64,000 nt of DNA. It comes from Ramlibacter tataouinensis. GTDB lineage: Bacteria; Pseudomonadota; Gammaproteobacteria; Burkholderiales; Burkholderiaceae_C. Positions 41,838-51,165 of this stretch are shown here, piece by piece (positions within the stretch are counted from its first letter, which is position 1; each line of letters opens with the position of its first letter). The stretch spans positions 1,178,001 through 1,242,000 of the forward strand of contig NZ_CP116009.1 in NCBI RefSeq assembly GCF_027941915.1, given 5' to 3'. The notes below the pieces were generated by a model that saw only the letters and a list, made by a program, of their open reading frames with translations, was not told where the DNA came from and searched no databases. Both the position numbers and the translations under genes were made by a program.

Positions 41838-43019
41838 TCAGGCCAGGAAGCGTTCGGCCAGCCGGGCCCAGTAGGCGGCGCCGATCGCCACGTTGTCGTC
41901 GTTGAAGTCGTAGCCCGGGTTGTGGACGTTGCAGCCCAGTTCGCCGTCGCCATTGCCGATCAGGAGGTAGCAGCCGGGCACCTGCTCCAGCATGAAGGAG
42001 AAATCCTCGCTGGCGGTCAGTTGCGGGCCCGGCTCGACCACCCGGTCGGCGCCCACCAGCTCCAGCGCCACCTGGCGCGCGAAGGCGGTCTCGGCCGGCG
42101 AATTGACCAGCACCGCGTAGCCGCGCCGGTAGTCGATCTCGGCGCGCACGCCGAAGCTCTCGGCCTGCGCCGCCACCAGCGCCTTGATGCGCCGCTCCAG
42201 CAGCTCGCGCACCTCGCGCGTCAGCGCGCGCACTGTGAGCTCCAGCACCGCGCTGTCGGGGATGACGTTGTTGGCCTTGCCGGCGTGCAGCGCGCCGACC
42301 GTGACGATGCCCATCTCCAGCGGCGGTACGTTGCGCGCGACGATGGTCTGCAGCGCGCTGACGATGCCGGCCGCGGCGACGATGCTGTCGGCCGTGCGGT
42401 GCGGCTCGGCGCCATGGCCGCCGACGCCGCGCAGGGTGATGGTGACGTAGTCCGACGAGGCCATCATCGGGCCGGTGCGGAACACCAGCTGGCCCTGCGG
42501 CGTGCCGGGCGCGTTGTGCATGGCGAACACCGCGTCGCAGGGGTAGCGCTCGAACAGGCCGTCCTCCATCATGCGCAGCGCGCCGCCGCCGCCCTCCTCG
42601 GCCGGCTGGAAGATCAGGTTCAGCGTGCCGTTGAAATCGCCCTGCTCCGCCAGGTAGCGCGCCGCGGCCAGCAGCATGGCGGTGTGGCCGTCGTGGCCGC
42701 AGGCGTGCATGACGCCGGGGCGGCCGCTCGCATAGGGCAGGCCGGTCGCCTCCTCGATCGGCAAGGCGTCCATGTCGGCCCGCAGGCCCAGGCGCTTGCC
42801 GCCCTCGCCCCTCTTCAGTTGCCCGACCACCCCGGTGCCACCCAGCCCGCGCTCCACCCGGTAGCCCCACTGCGCGAGCTGCCCGGCAACCAGGTCGCTG
42901 GTCTGGAATTCCTCGAAAGCCAGTTCGGGGTGCCTGTGGATGCGGCGGCGGATGGCGATGAATTCGTCGGCGAGGCGCTCGAAATCATGCAGTGCAGGGA
43001 CGGCGGTTGCGGTGGTCAT
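41838..43019 (-). CDS. M20-family amidohydrolase (hippurate/N-acyl-amino-acid hydrolase type)
   Basis: About 393 aa. The first metal motifs are LGLRADMDALPI and HACGHDGHTAMLLAAARYL, then FQPAEEGGGGAL (Glu-Glu pair) and VFAMHN; the lid domain has GGHGAEPHRTAD. This is the M20D type, which cleaves N-acyl- or N-aroyl-amino acids (hippurate hydrolase, auxin-conjugate hydrolase). I chose ATG 43019; an in-frame ATG at 43100 lies inside the transporter gene. It is the last gene of the dipeptide ABC operon, so it presumably hydrolyses the imported compound. Confidence 0.87.
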   Translation of the reverse strand: MTTATAVPALHDFERLADEFIAIRRRIHRHPELAFEEFQTSDLVAGQLAQWGYRVERGLGGTGVVGQLKRGEGGKRLGLRADMDALPIEEATGLPYASGRPGVMHACGHDGHTAMLLAAARYLAEQGDFNGTLNLIFQPAEEGGGGALRMMEDGLFERYPCDAVFAMHNAPGTPQGQLVFRTGPMMASSDYVTITLRGVGGHGAEPHRTADSIVAAAGIVSALQTIVARNVPPLEMGIVTVGALHAGKANNVIPDSAVLELTVRALTREVRELLERRIKALVAAQAESFGVRAEIDYRRGYAVLVNSPAETAFARQVALELVGADRVVEPGPQLTASEDFSFMLEQVPGCYLLIGNGDGELGCNVHNPGYDFNDDNVAIGAAYWARLAERFLA

Positions 43020-43062
43020 GCGGGAAAGCTGGGTCTGGAAACGGTCGGGGCGAAACGCCAGT

Positions 43063-44733
43063 TCAGGCCATGGCCATCGGCTGGGATGGAGCGTCGGCAT
43101 CGCCGGGGGCGGCGCCGAAGCGGAAGCCCCGGCCCGGTGCCGCCGCCAGCAGCGCCTGCGTGTAGGGGTGCTGCGGCGCGAAGAACACGTCGCCGATGGC
43201 GCCCTGCTCGACGATGCGGCCGCGCTGCATCACGATCACGCGGTCGCAGATCTGGCTGGCCACCCGCAGGTCGTGGGTGATGAACAGGATGGCGATGCCC
43301 AGGCGCTGCTGGATGTCGTTCAGCAGGTCCAGGATCTGCGCCTGCACCGAGACGTCGAGCGCGGACACCGCCTCGTCGGCGATCAGCACCTGCGGCTCGC
43401 AGGCCAGCGCGCGGGCGATCGAGATGCGCTGGCGCTGGCCGCCGGAGAACTCGCTCGGGTAGCGGCGCAGCGCCTGCGGCGTCAGGCGCACCAGCGCCAT
43501 CAGCTCCTCGGCGCGGGCCCAGGCCTGCTCGCGCGGCACGCCGAAGTTCAGCGGTCCTTCGATGATGGAGGCGCCCACGGTCTGGCGCGGGTTGAGCGAG
43601 CGGTACGGATCCTGGAACACCACCTGCACCTGGCGGCGGAACGGCGACAGCGCCTTGCCGGTCGCCGTGGCCACCGAGCGGCCGCCCGCCAGGATGTCGC
43701 CGCTGCTCGGATCGATCAGTCGGGCGATGCAGCGCGCCACGGTCGATTTGCCGGAGCCCGACTCGCCGACGATGCCCACCGTCTCGCGCGGACGCAGCGC
43801 CAGCGACACGTCGTGCGCGGCGTGGACCGTGCGCCGCTTCGGCCAATGGCCGCTGACGTAGGTCTTGCTCACGGCCCGCGCATCCAGCAGCGGCTCGGCC
43901 GGCGCCACCGGCGGGCGCTCGCGCGGGCCGAGGCCGGGCACGGCCGCCAGCAGCATCCGGGTGTAGTCCTGGCGGGGCTGTTGCAGCACCTGCAGGCGCG
44001 GGCCCTGTTCGACCAGGTCGCCCAGCTGCAGCACCACCACCTCGTCGGCGATGTCGGCGACCACGCCGAAGTCGTGGGTGATGAACAGGACGGCGGTGCC
44101 GTTGCGCTGCTGCAGCTCCTGGATCAGCTTGAGGATCTCGGCCTGGGTGGTGACGTCCAGCGCGGTGGTCGGCTCGTCGCAGATCAGCAGCGCCGGACGC
44201 AGGATCAGCGCGATGGCGATCACGATGCGCTGGCGCTGGCCGCCCGACAGCTGGTGCGGGTACGAGGCGTAGATGCGCTCGGGCTCGGGCAGGTGCACGC
44301 GCTCGAACACCTCCAGCACCCGGCGGCGGCGCTCGGCGGCCGGCAGCTTCGTGTGCTGGCGCAGCATCTCGTCGACCTGCTCGCCGCAGCGCAGCACCGG
44401 GTTCAGTGCCGTCATCGGCTCCTGGAACACCATGCCCATGGCGACGCCGCGCAGCTGGCGCAGGCGCGCCGGCGAGGCCTGCAGCAAGTCCTCGCCCTGC
44501 AGTTCGACCCGGCCGGCGGTGGGGCGCAGGCCCGACGCCAGCAGGCCCATGATGGTGTGTGCAATCACCGACTTGCCCGAGCCGGACTCGCCCAGCAGGC
44601 AGACGGTGCGGCCGGCGTGCACGTCGAAACCGACGTTCTGTACGGCGTTGGCGCGGTCGGCGCCGGGCGGCAGCGCGATGGTCAAGCCGCGCACCGAGAG
44701 GACGGGCGCCGGCACGTGGTCGGGGGAGGTCAT
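43063..44733 (-). CDS. Fused dipeptide-type ABC transporter ATPase (DppD-DppF fusion)
   Basis: 556 aa with two complete ABC domains. First (about 8-260): Walker [30 protein letters not shown]. Second (about 295-530): [29 protein letters not shown]. Both end with the oligopeptide/dipeptide C-terminal extension ([37 protein letters not shown]). It corresponds to the GsiA/YejF arrangement, with both nucleotide-binding subunits in one chain. It works with the permeases at 44737-46642. Three bases separate it from the second permease gene. Confidence 0.92.
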   Translation of the reverse strand: MTSPDHVPAPVLSVRGLTIALPPGADRANAVQNVGFDVHAGRTVCLLGESGSGKSVIAHTIMGLLASGLRPTAGRVELQGEDLLQASPARLRQLRGVAMGMVFQEPMTALNPVLRCGEQVDEMLRQHTKLPAAERRRRVLEVFERVHLPEPERIYASYPHQLSGGQRQRIVIAIALILRPALLICDEPTTALDVTTQAEILKLIQELQQRNGTAVLFITHDFGVVADIADEVVVLQLGDLVEQGPRLQVLQQPRQDYTRMLLAAVPGLGPRERPPVAPAEPLLDARAVSKTYVSGHWPKRRTVHAAHDVSLALRPRETVGIVGESGSGKSTVARCIARLIDPSSGDILAGGRSVATATGKALSPFRRQVQVVFQDPYRSLNPRQTVGASIIEGPLNFGVPREQAWARAEELMALVRLTPQALRRYPSEFSGGQRQRISIARALACEPQVLIADEAVSALDVSVQAQILDLLNDIQQRLGIAILFITHDLRVASQICDRVIVMQRGRIVEQGAIGDVFFAPQHPYTQALLAAAPGRGFRFGAAPGDADAPSQPMAMA

Positions 44734-44736
44734 CGC

Positions 44737-45687
44737 TCAGGCGCCTCGCTTGCTGAACTTCGGATCCAGCGTGTCGCGCAGGCCGTCGCCCAGGATGTTG
44801 ACCGCCAGCACCGTGGCGGCCAGGAAGGCGCCGGGGAACAGCACGTTGTGCGGGTACTGGGTGAACTGGATGCGACCCTCGGCCATGATGTTGCCCCAGG
44901 TCGGGATGTCCACCGGCATGCCGACGCCCAGGAACGACAGGATGGCTTCCACCAGGATCGCTGCGGCGCAGATATAGGTGCCCTGCACGATCAGCGGCGC
45001 GATCGCATTCGGCAGGATGTGGCGCAGCAGCACCTTCAGCGGCGGCGTGTCCAGCGCGATCGCCGCTTCCACGTAGGGCTCCTCGCGGATGGTCAGCACC
45101 ACCGAGCGCAGCAGGCGCGCCACGCGCGGGATCTCGGGGATCGCGATCGCCACCACCAGCGTCACCACGCTGGCGCCCCAGGCCGCCACCAGGGTGATGG
45201 CGAACAGGATGCCGGGGATGGCCATCACGCCGTCCATCAGCCGCATCAGCAGGCCGTCGATGCGGCGGAAATAGCCGGCCGCCAGGCCGACCACGATGCC
45301 GCCCGCCAGCGCCAGCACCGCCACCGCGATGCCGACGGTGAGCGACACCCGGGTGCCGTAGAGGACACGACTCCAGACGTCGCGGCCCAGGCTGTCGCTG
45401 CCCATCAGGAACAGGTGCTGGAAGCTGTCGCCGGCCAGGCTCATGAACTCGGCGCTCGTGCCGGGCAGCAGGTTGCTGCTGGCCGGGTCGATGGCCGTCG
45501 GGTCGATGGTGCCCAGCCAGGGGGCGAACAGCGCCACCAGGACCAGCACGATGAGGGCGCCGCCGCCCAGCTGGACGGGGCCGCTGCGCAGCGCGCGCCG
45601 GTACAGGGGAACCGGTTTGCGGCCGGGCGCCGGCTCGGCGTCGAGGGCGGCGCCGGCGGGGGATGCGGTCTGGAGCTTGCGGATCAT
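44737..45687 (-). CDS. Dipeptide-type ABC permease, DppC-like
   Basis: 316 aa. A cytoplasmic N-terminus (about 1-40) precedes six transmembrane segments. FLMGSDSLGRDVWSRVLYGTRVSL is the OppC/DppC N-terminal signature and ALDTPPLKVLLRHILPNAIAPLIV the EAA loop. It pairs with the DppB-like permease. Stop lies 3 bases before the fused ATPase start. Confidence 0.9.
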   Translation of the reverse strand: MIRKLQTASPAGAALDAEPAPGRKPVPLYRRALRSGPVQLGGGALIVLVLVALFAPWLGTIDPTAIDPASSNLLPGTSAEFMSLAGDSFQHLFLMGSDSLGRDVWSRVLYGTRVSLTVGIAVAVLALAGGIVVGLAAGYFRRIDGLLMRLMDGVMAIPGILFAITLVAAWGASVVTLVVAIAIPEIPRVARLLRSVVLTIREEPYVEAAIALDTPPLKVLLRHILPNAIAPLIVQGTYICAAAILVEAILSFLGVGMPVDIPTWGNIMAEGRIQFTQYPHNVLFPGAFLAATVLAVNILGDGLRDTLDPKFSKRGA

Positions 45688-45700
45688 GTCGGTGCCGGCT

Positions 45701-46642
45701 TCAGTAGCGGATGCGCGGGTCCAGCAGCAGGTAGCTCAGGTCCACCAGCAGGTTGATCAGCACGTACAGGAAGGAGAAGAACAGCGTGATGGCCTGGATC
45801 AGCGGGTAGTCGCGCGACAGCACGGCATCGACCGTGAGCTGCCCCAGGCCCGGGATCGCGAACACCGTTTCGGTGACCACCACGCCGCCGATCAGCAGGG
45901 CGATGCCGATGCCGATCACGGTGACGATCGGCACGGCGGCGTTCACCAGCGCGTGCCGCACCAGCACGCGGGCCTCGCTGATGCCCTTGGCGCGGGCGGT
46001 GCGCACGTAGTCCTCGGTCAGCGCCTCGGCCACCGCGGCCCGGGTGACGCGGGCGATCAGGGCGACGTAGATGATCGACAGCGTGACGGCCGGCAGGATC
46101 AGGTGGCGCAGCCAGGGGAGCAGGCCCTGCTCCAGCCGCGCATAGCCCTGCACCGGCAGCCAGCCGAGCTTGAGCGACACCGCCCAGATCAGCACGTAGC
46201 CGATGACGAAGGCGGGAATGGAAAAGCCCAGCACCGAGAACCCCATCAGGGCCCGGTCCAGCCAACCGCCGTGGCGCCAGGCGGCGAGCACGCCCAGCGG
46301 CACCGCGATCAGCACCGTGACGACCAGCGTCAGCGCAGCCAGCGACAGCGTCGGTTCGATGCGCTGGGCGATCAGGCCGGTCACGCTCTGCTTGAGGAAG
46401 TAGGACTCGCCCAGGTCACCCGAGAGCAGCCGCGCCGACCACTGGAAGAACTGCACGGGGATCGACTGCTCCAGCCCGAGCTGGGTGCGCACGTTCTTCA
46501 TCGCCTCGCTCGACGCGTTGTCGCCGAGGATGGCCGCGGCCGGGTCGCCCGGCGCGAGGCGCAGCATCAGGAAGACGATCAGGGCGACGATGACCAGCAC
46601 CGGCAGGGTGGCCGCGATGCGTCGGATCAGGAAGAAGGGCAT
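45701..46642 (-). CDS. Dipeptide-type ABC permease, DppB-like
   Basis: 313 aa with six transmembrane segments. The start FFLIRRIAATLPVLVIVALIVFLMLRLAPGDPA and the EAA loop ARAKGISEARVLVRHALVNAAVPIVT are typical of DppB/GsiC. It forms the channel with the DppC-like subunit, whose gene starts 13 bases later. Confidence 0.9.
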   Translation of the reverse strand: MPFFLIRRIAATLPVLVIVALIVFLMLRLAPGDPAAAILGDNASSEAMKNVRTQLGLEQSIPVQFFQWSARLLSGDLGESYFLKQSVTGLIAQRIEPTLSLAALTLVVTVLIAVPLGVLAAWRHGGWLDRALMGFSVLGFSIPAFVIGYVLIWAVSLKLGWLPVQGYARLEQGLLPWLRHLILPAVTLSIIYVALIARVTRAAVAEALTEDYVRTARAKGISEARVLVRHALVNAAVPIVTVIGIGIALLIGGVVVTETVFAIPGLGQLTVDAVLSRDYPLIQAITLFFSFLYVLINLLVDLSYLLLDPRIRY

Positions 46643-46742
46643 GGGTACTGCAAGTGGGGGCCGGTGGGCGGCCGCCGTGCGGACCGCCCGATGGAGGCCG
46701 GGGCGGCGGCCCTCCTGCGAGAGCCGCTGCCCGGCGCGCCGC

Positions 46743-48323
46743 TCAGTTCTTCTTGATGTTCCAGAACACGTTGACCGGCGCCAGCAGCACGCCGCTGACG
46801 ACGCCGCGGCGGATGACCGACAGGTTGTTGGTCTCGCCCAGCGGGGCGAACAGGCCGGTCTCCAGCGCCCGTTCCTGGATCTGCGCCGCCAGCTTCTTGC
46901 GCGCGGCCGGGTCGGTGGTGGCCGCGAACTCGCCCTTGAGCTCCTCGAGCTTGTCGTCCTTGTTCCAGCCGAACCAGCCCTTCTCGCCGTTGCCGGTCAG
47001 GGGCGCGAAGAACATCGGGTTGAGCGTGTCGCTGCCGCCCCAGCCGGTCATGAAGGCGTTCCAGCCGCCCTTGTCCGCCGGGTCCTTCTTGGCGCGGCGC
47101 ATCAGCAGGGTCGGCCAGTCCATCGACTGCATGTCGACCTTGAAGCCGGCCTGCTGCAGCAGCTGCGCCATCATCGGCGGCAGCTTGTTGAGCAGGGTGA
47201 AGTCGGCCGGGTGCATCAGCACGATCGGCGTGCCGTCGTAGCCGGCTTCCTTGAGCAGGCGCTTGGCTTCCTCGAAGTTCGGCTTGCCGGTGAACCAGCC
47301 GGTCTTATCCGTCGCCAGCGGCGAGCCGCACGGGTAGATCGAGGCGCAGGTGCGGTACAGGTCGCGGAACACCATCTGGCCGCGCAGCAGCGCCTCCTGG
47401 TTGACCGCCAGCACGGCCGCCTTGGCGATCTTCGGGTTGTCGAAGGGCGGGATGTGGTGGTTCAGGTGCAGGTAGTAGGAGCCGGCGAAGGTCGGGTTGA
47501 CGGTCTCCAGCTTGGGGTTGGTGCGCAGCGTCGAGTAGTGCTCGGGCGGCATCCAGGACAGCATGTCGACTTCGCCGCTGGTGATGGCATTCGACTGAGT
47601 CTGCGCGTCCTTCAGGATGATCCACTCGACCCGGTCGACGTAGACGTGCTTGCCGCCGGCGGTGCCCGAGGGCGTATCGGTGCGCGGCACATAGCCCTTG
47701 TGCTTCAGGTACACCACCTTCTCGCCGGGGCGGAACTGGTCCTTCTGGAAGACGTAGGGGCCTGAGCCGGTGTAGTCGTCGATCTGCTTGTCGGCCGGCG
47801 TGTCGGCCACCCGCTTGGGCATGATGAAGGCCGGGCTGCCGGAGGGCTTGGACAGGGCTTCGAGCACCAGCCCGAACGGCTGCTTGAAGGTCATCCGGAA
47901 GGCGTTGTCGCCGACCGCCTCCAGCTTGTCCATGACCGCCAGCATGCGCTGGCCCAGGCTGTCGCGCTTGCCCCAGCGGTTGATTGAGGCGACCACGTCG
48001 GCCGCCGTCACCGGCTTGCCGTCGTGGAACACCAGCCCCTTGCGCAGGGTGAAGTTCCAGACCTTGGCGTCGGCCGAGGCGCTGTACTTGTCGACCATCT
48101 GCGGCTGCGGCTTGCCGGTCACGTCCACGCCGAACAGCGTGTCGTAGACCATGTAGCCGTGGTCGCGGGTGACGAAGGCCGTGGTCCAGATCGGGTCCAG
48201 GATCTTCAGGTCGGTCTGCGGCACCATGCGCAGGACCTTGGCGTTGTCCTGGGCCGATGCGGTCACGGCAGCCAGCGCCAGCAGCGCGGCGCAGGTGGCG
48301 CGGGCGAACGGGGTACGGAACAT
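46743..48323 (-). CDS. Dipeptide-type ABC substrate-binding protein, DppA/OppA family
   Basis: 526 aa. Signal peptide (MFRTPFARATCAALLALAAVTASAQ) then an SBP_bac_5 domain (VWNFTLRKGLVFHDGKPVTAADVVAS; ALSKPSGSPAFIMPK; GSGPYVFQKDQFRPGEKV). The C-terminus is VNVFWNIKKN. It is the receptor of the importer encoded downstream and follows the MarR gene by 60 bases on the same strand. The linked M20 hydrolase suggests an N-acyl-amino-acid or peptide ligand. Confidence 0.9.
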   Translation of the reverse strand: MFRTPFARATCAALLALAAVTASAQDNAKVLRMVPQTDLKILDPIWTTAFVTRDHGYMVYDTLFGVDVTGKPQPQMVDKYSASADAKVWNFTLRKGLVFHDGKPVTAADVVASINRWGKRDSLGQRMLAVMDKLEAVGDNAFRMTFKQPFGLVLEALSKPSGSPAFIMPKRVADTPADKQIDDYTGSGPYVFQKDQFRPGEKVVYLKHKGYVPRTDTPSGTAGGKHVYVDRVEWIILKDAQTQSNAITSGEVDMLSWMPPEHYSTLRTNPKLETVNPTFAGSYYLHLNHHIPPFDNPKIAKAAVLAVNQEALLRGQMVFRDLYRTCASIYPCGSPLATDKTGWFTGKPNFEEAKRLLKEAGYDGTPIVLMHPADFTLLNKLPPMMAQLLQQAGFKVDMQSMDWPTLLMRRAKKDPADKGGWNAFMTGWGGSDTLNPMFFAPLTGNGEKGWFGWNKDDKLEELKGEFAATTDPAARKKLAAQIQERALETGLFAPLGETNNLSVIRRGVVSGVLLAPVNVFWNIKKN

Positions 48324-48383
48324 GGTGACCGCCTTTCTTTGCGTGTCGGGGATGGGAACGGGGTGCAGGCGGGCGCCGGCCCT

Positions 48384-48878
48384 TCAGGCGGACGCTTGCG
48401 CCTCCATCTGTGCGAGCAGTTGTTCGATCGAGCCGCTCATCTCGGTGCCCGTGGCGACCAGCTTGTCGAGGCAGCGCCGCAGCACGGCCAGTTCGTCGCG
48501 GGTGATGCGGCTCAGGAGCTTGCGCTCCATGAACCGCCCGATGGGCTCGGCGCACAGCACCACCGCCTCGCCCTTGTCGGTCAGCTCCAGGCTGATGTGG
48601 CGGGCGTCACGCGCGCCGACCGCGCGCGTCACCCAGCCGCGCGCGACCAGCGTCGAAATCGCCTTGGACGCAAGCGTCTTTTCCAGCGAGGCGAGCTCGA
48701 TCAGGCGCGTCAGCGTGAGACCGGGCTCGGAGCCGATGAAGCGCAGCAGCCGCAGGTCGCGCAAGGAGGCCCCGCACTCCTGCTCGTAGGCGCGCGACGC
48801 CGCGTCCTTGGCGATGTTGTTCACCAGGTCGAGCGTCAGCGTGAGGTAGTCCAGCTTGACGTCCAGGGGTTCGCGCAT
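48384..48878 (-). CDS. MarR-family transcriptional regulator
   Basis: About 164 aa from ATG 48878 (TTG 48899 is an in-frame alternative). Winged helix: LRLLRFIGSEPGLTLTRLIELASLEKTLASKAISTLVARGWV, then RDARHISLELTDKGEAV (the beta-hairpin with conserved Asp-Arg). Dimerising helices at both ends. Lies immediately upstream of the dipeptide importer-M20 genes and has an inverted repeat before its start, so autoregulation and control of the importer are likely. Confidence 0.85.
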   Translation of the reverse strand: MREPLDVKLDYLTLTLDLVNNIAKDAASRAYEQECGASLRDLRLLRFIGSEPGLTLTRLIELASLEKTLASKAISTLVARGWVTRAVGARDARHISLELTDKGEAVVLCAEPIGRFMERKLLSRITRDELAVLRRCLDKLVATGTEMSGSIEQLLAQMEAQASA

Positions 48879-48900
48879 GGGAAAGGTTGCCGAACTCAAT

Positions 48901-48917
48901 AGTTGCTTGTTTCAACT
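48901..48917. promoter_or_regulatory. Candidate MarR operator
   Basis: AGTTG (48901-48905) and CAACT (48913-48917) form an inverted repeat with a 7-base spacer in A/T-rich sequence (AGTTGCTTGTTTCAACT), about 23 bases upstream of the MarR ATG. Its 17-base length and position match typical MarR autoregulatory sites. Confidence 0.5.
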
Positions 48918-49068
48918 GTCAGTCTGCCGGGCGTGGTTTCCAGCGTCACTCGGGACAAACCCGGGCCGCCTTGCCGCCATGGTCCGGCTCGCGGGCAGGC
49001 TATCGACGCGTTCGGTCGGTGCTGCTGCCGGCACCACGCCGATGGGGAGTCGTCCCGGGCGACTGCCA

Positions 49069-49082
49069 TTGACGTGAGTCAA
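49069..49082. promoter_or_regulatory. FNR/Anr/Dnr-type box before the hemerythrin-like gene
   Basis: TTGACGTGAGTCAA is TTGAC-N4-GTCAA, symmetric outside its four central bases and of the FNR/CRP-family form (consensus TTGAT-N4-ATCAA). It lies about 50 bases upstream of the hemerythrin start. Oxygen- or NO-responsive regulators of this family often control hemerythrin-like proteins. Confidence 0.6.
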
Positions 49083-49131
49083 CCATGGCCGGCCTTCGGC
49101 CGCGCATCCTTGCCGCACCGAGGTCCACCGC

Positions 49132-49716
49132 ATGCCCACCCCATCCTTCCTGAACATCATCCGCTCGGAACACGCGGCCGTTGCCGCCATGCTGCGCTCG
49201 CTGTCGCTGCTGGTCGCCCGGGGTCCGCAGGAGCCGGCGCACCGGTTCTTCGAGTCGGTGCGCGGCATGCTCTTCTACATCGACGAGTTCCCCGAGCGCC
49301 GGCACCACCCGACGGAATCGACGCTGCTGTTCCCGGCCCTGCTGCGCGTCGCGCCGGAGCTCAGGCCCGTGATCGAAGCGCTCGAGGTGGACCATGTGAG
49401 CGGCGAAGTGCGGGTGCGGCGGCTGCAGCACCTGCTCGCCGCCTGGGAGTTCCTGGGCGAGTCCAGGCGCAGCGAGTTCGCAACCGCACTGGACGAGTAC
49501 ATCCGCTTCTACCTGCAGCACATGCAGGTCGAGGAGCGGCAGCTGTTGCCGGTGGCGTTCGAGCGGCTGGGGCGCAGCGAGCAGGCCGCGCTCGATGCCG
49601 CCTTCGAGGCGGCGCGCGACCCGCTGGCCGGCGGCCGGCGCGAGGCGGCCTACGACGAGCTGTTCAGCCGCATCGTCATGCACGCACCGGCGCCGATCGG
49701 CGTGGGCGCGGACTGA
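49132..49716 (+). CDS. Hemerythrin-like (HHE domain) protein
   Basis: 194 aa, four-helix-bundle HHE domain. Candidate iron ligands are H14 (IIRSEHAAV), His/Glu of RRHHPTESTLLFP, and the His and Glu of FYLQHMQVEERQLLP, with HVSGEV between. Such proteins bind O2, NO or act in iron-sulfur repair and signalling. GAGG lies a few bases before ATG 49132. An FNR-type box lies 50 bases upstream, suggesting oxygen or NO control. Confidence 0.85.
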   Translation: MPTPSFLNIIRSEHAAVAAMLRSLSLLVARGPQEPAHRFFESVRGMLFYIDEFPERRHHPTESTLLFPALLRVAPELRPVIEALEVDHVSGEVRVRRLQHLLAAWEFLGESRRSEFATALDEYIRFYLQHMQVEERQLLPVAFERLGRSEQAALDAAFEAARDPLAGGRREAAYDELFSRIVMHAPAPIGVGAD

Positions 49717-49777
49717 GGGCCAACCCGGCAGCCGGGACCGGCTGACTGACTGGCAGCGACCGGCCGCCCCGCCTTCC

Positions 49778-49791
49778 TTGACCTGGATCAA
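49778..49791. promoter_or_regulatory. FNR/Anr-like box before the Rieske dioxygenase gene
   Basis: TTGACCTGGATCAA is TTGAC-N4-ATCAA, nine of ten matches to the FNR/Anr consensus. Its centre lies about 71 bases upstream of the start point expected from the promoter overlapping the TetR-type site, a spacing known for class I activation by this family. Confidence 0.5.
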
Positions 49792-49816
49792 ACGTCGCGC
49801 AGTTCCCGGCTCTGCC

Positions 49817-49842
49817 CCATTGATAGTCCGACGCGTCGGTTT
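49817..49842. promoter_or_regulatory. Operator copy A of the three-site regulon (dioxygenase promoter)
   Basis: Core TAGTCCGACGCGTCGGT with a perfect 12-bp palindrome CCGACGCGTCGG (49828-49839). Flanks CCATT and TTT are shared with copies at 55511 and 62978. A TTGATA (49820-49825) and TATGAT (49844-49849) pair 18 bases apart would place the palindrome in the promoter spacer, as for a repressor. Confidence 0.8.
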
Positions 49843-49887
49843 ATATGATGCTCTCGCCCGCGCCAGTTGCGCGCCGGAAGGAGACCC

Positions 49888-51165
49888 ATGAACGAAGCCA
49901 TCGCCGAAGCGGCCGCCGTGCGCCGCGTGGACTGGGAGCACCTGATCCAGCAGGAACGGGTGCATGGATCGATGTACACCGACCCGCAGATCTTCCAGGA
50001 AGAGCTGCGCAAGATCTGGCGCCGCACCTGGGTCTACGTCGGGCACGTCAGCGAGGTGCCGGACCCGCACGACTTCGTGATGAAGTCGATCGGGCCGGAT
50101 CCGATCCTGATGACGCGCGACAAGGACGGCCGGATCCACCTGCTGCACAACCGCTGCCCGCACCGCGGCAAGCAGGTCTGCGAGGAGCCGCGCGGCAATG
50201 CCCGCACGCTGACCTGCAGCTACCACGGCTGGAACTTCGGCATCGACGGCAAGCTGCGCGGCTACCCCTTCCCCTCCGGCTACGCCGAGGACAGGCGCAA
50301 GGACCTGGGCCTCGGCCGCGTGCCGCGCATCGGCATCTACAAGGGCTTCGTGTTCGGCTCGCTGGCGGCCGAGGGCCCCAGCCTGGAAGAGCACCTGGGC
50401 GGCGCCCGCGAGGCCATCGACGCCCTGTGCCGCACCTCGCCCGAAGGCGAAGTGGAGCTCACGGCCGGATTCCTGCAGCACAAGGTCATGGCCAACTGGA
50501 AGTTCGTGGTGGAGAACGAGACCGACGGCTACCACCCGTCGTTCACCCACGCCTCCATCTTCGAGGTGGCCGACAGCAAGATCGGCTCGCTCTACTCGGG
50601 CGAGTCCACCGCGCTCGCCCGCTACCTGGGCAACGGCCACAGCGAGGTCGACCTGCGTCCCGAGTTCCGCCGGCGCGACGTGCCGATGTCCTGGTTCGGC
50701 ACCACCGCCGACAAGCTGCCCGACTACACGCGCCGGATGGAAGCGGCCTACGGGCCCGACAAGGCGCGCGAGATCATGATCGACGGCACGCCGCACATCA
50801 TGATCTTCCCGAACCTGTTCATCGCGGAGATCCAGCTGTTCGTGATCCAGCCGCTGTCGGTCGATGAGACGGTGCAGCACGTGACGGCGCTGCAGTTCAA
50901 GGGCGCCCCCGACCTGAACCGGCGCATGCGCCAGCAGACCATGGGCTCGGTCGGCCCGGCCGGCTTCCTGCTGGCCGACGACGCCGAGATGTACGAGCGC
51001 TCGCACCTGGGGGTGCAGGAGCTCAACCCGGAGTGGGTCTTCCTGGGCCGCGGCACGCACCGCGAGCAGCGCGATGCCGACGGCTACGTCGTCGGCAACG
51101 TGACCGACGAGGTGCCTTCGCGCGGCATGTGGCAGTTCCACCGCTCGCTGATGGAGGCCAACTGA
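49888..51165 (+). CDS. Aromatic ring-hydroxylating dioxygenase, alpha subunit (Rieske)
   Basis: 425 aa. The Rieske [2Fe-2S] ligands are C90, H92, C110 and H113 (CPHRG, then CSYHGW with 17 residues between). The catalytic domain has the bridging Asp213 and the mononuclear iron His216 and His221 (NETDGYHPSFTH). Such enzymes add O2 to an aromatic ring using electrons from a reductase. GGAAGGAG precedes ATG 49888. The beta-subunit gene follows with a TGATG overlap, and a ferredoxin-reductase-like gene is at 63019. The substrate is unknown; linked genes suggest an acid or its CoA thioester. Confidence 0.93.
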   Translation: MNEAIAEAAAVRRVDWEHLIQQERVHGSMYTDPQIFQEELRKIWRRTWVYVGHVSEVPDPHDFVMKSIGPDPILMTRDKDGRIHLLHNRCPHRGKQVCEEPRGNARTLTCSYHGWNFGIDGKLRGYPFPSGYAEDRRKDLGLGRVPRIGIYKGFVFGSLAAEGPSLEEHLGGAREAIDALCRTSPEGEVELTAGFLQHKVMANWKFVVENETDGYHPSFTHASIFEVADSKIGSLYSGESTALARYLGNGHSEVDLRPEFRRRDVPMSWFGTTADKLPDYTRRMEAAYGPDKAREIMIDGTPHIMIFPNLFIAEIQLFVIQPLSVDETVQHVTALQFKGAPDLNRRMRQQTMGSVGPAGFLLADDAEMYERSHLGVQELNPEWVFLGRGTHREQRDADGYVVGNVTDEVPSRGMWQFHRSLMEAN

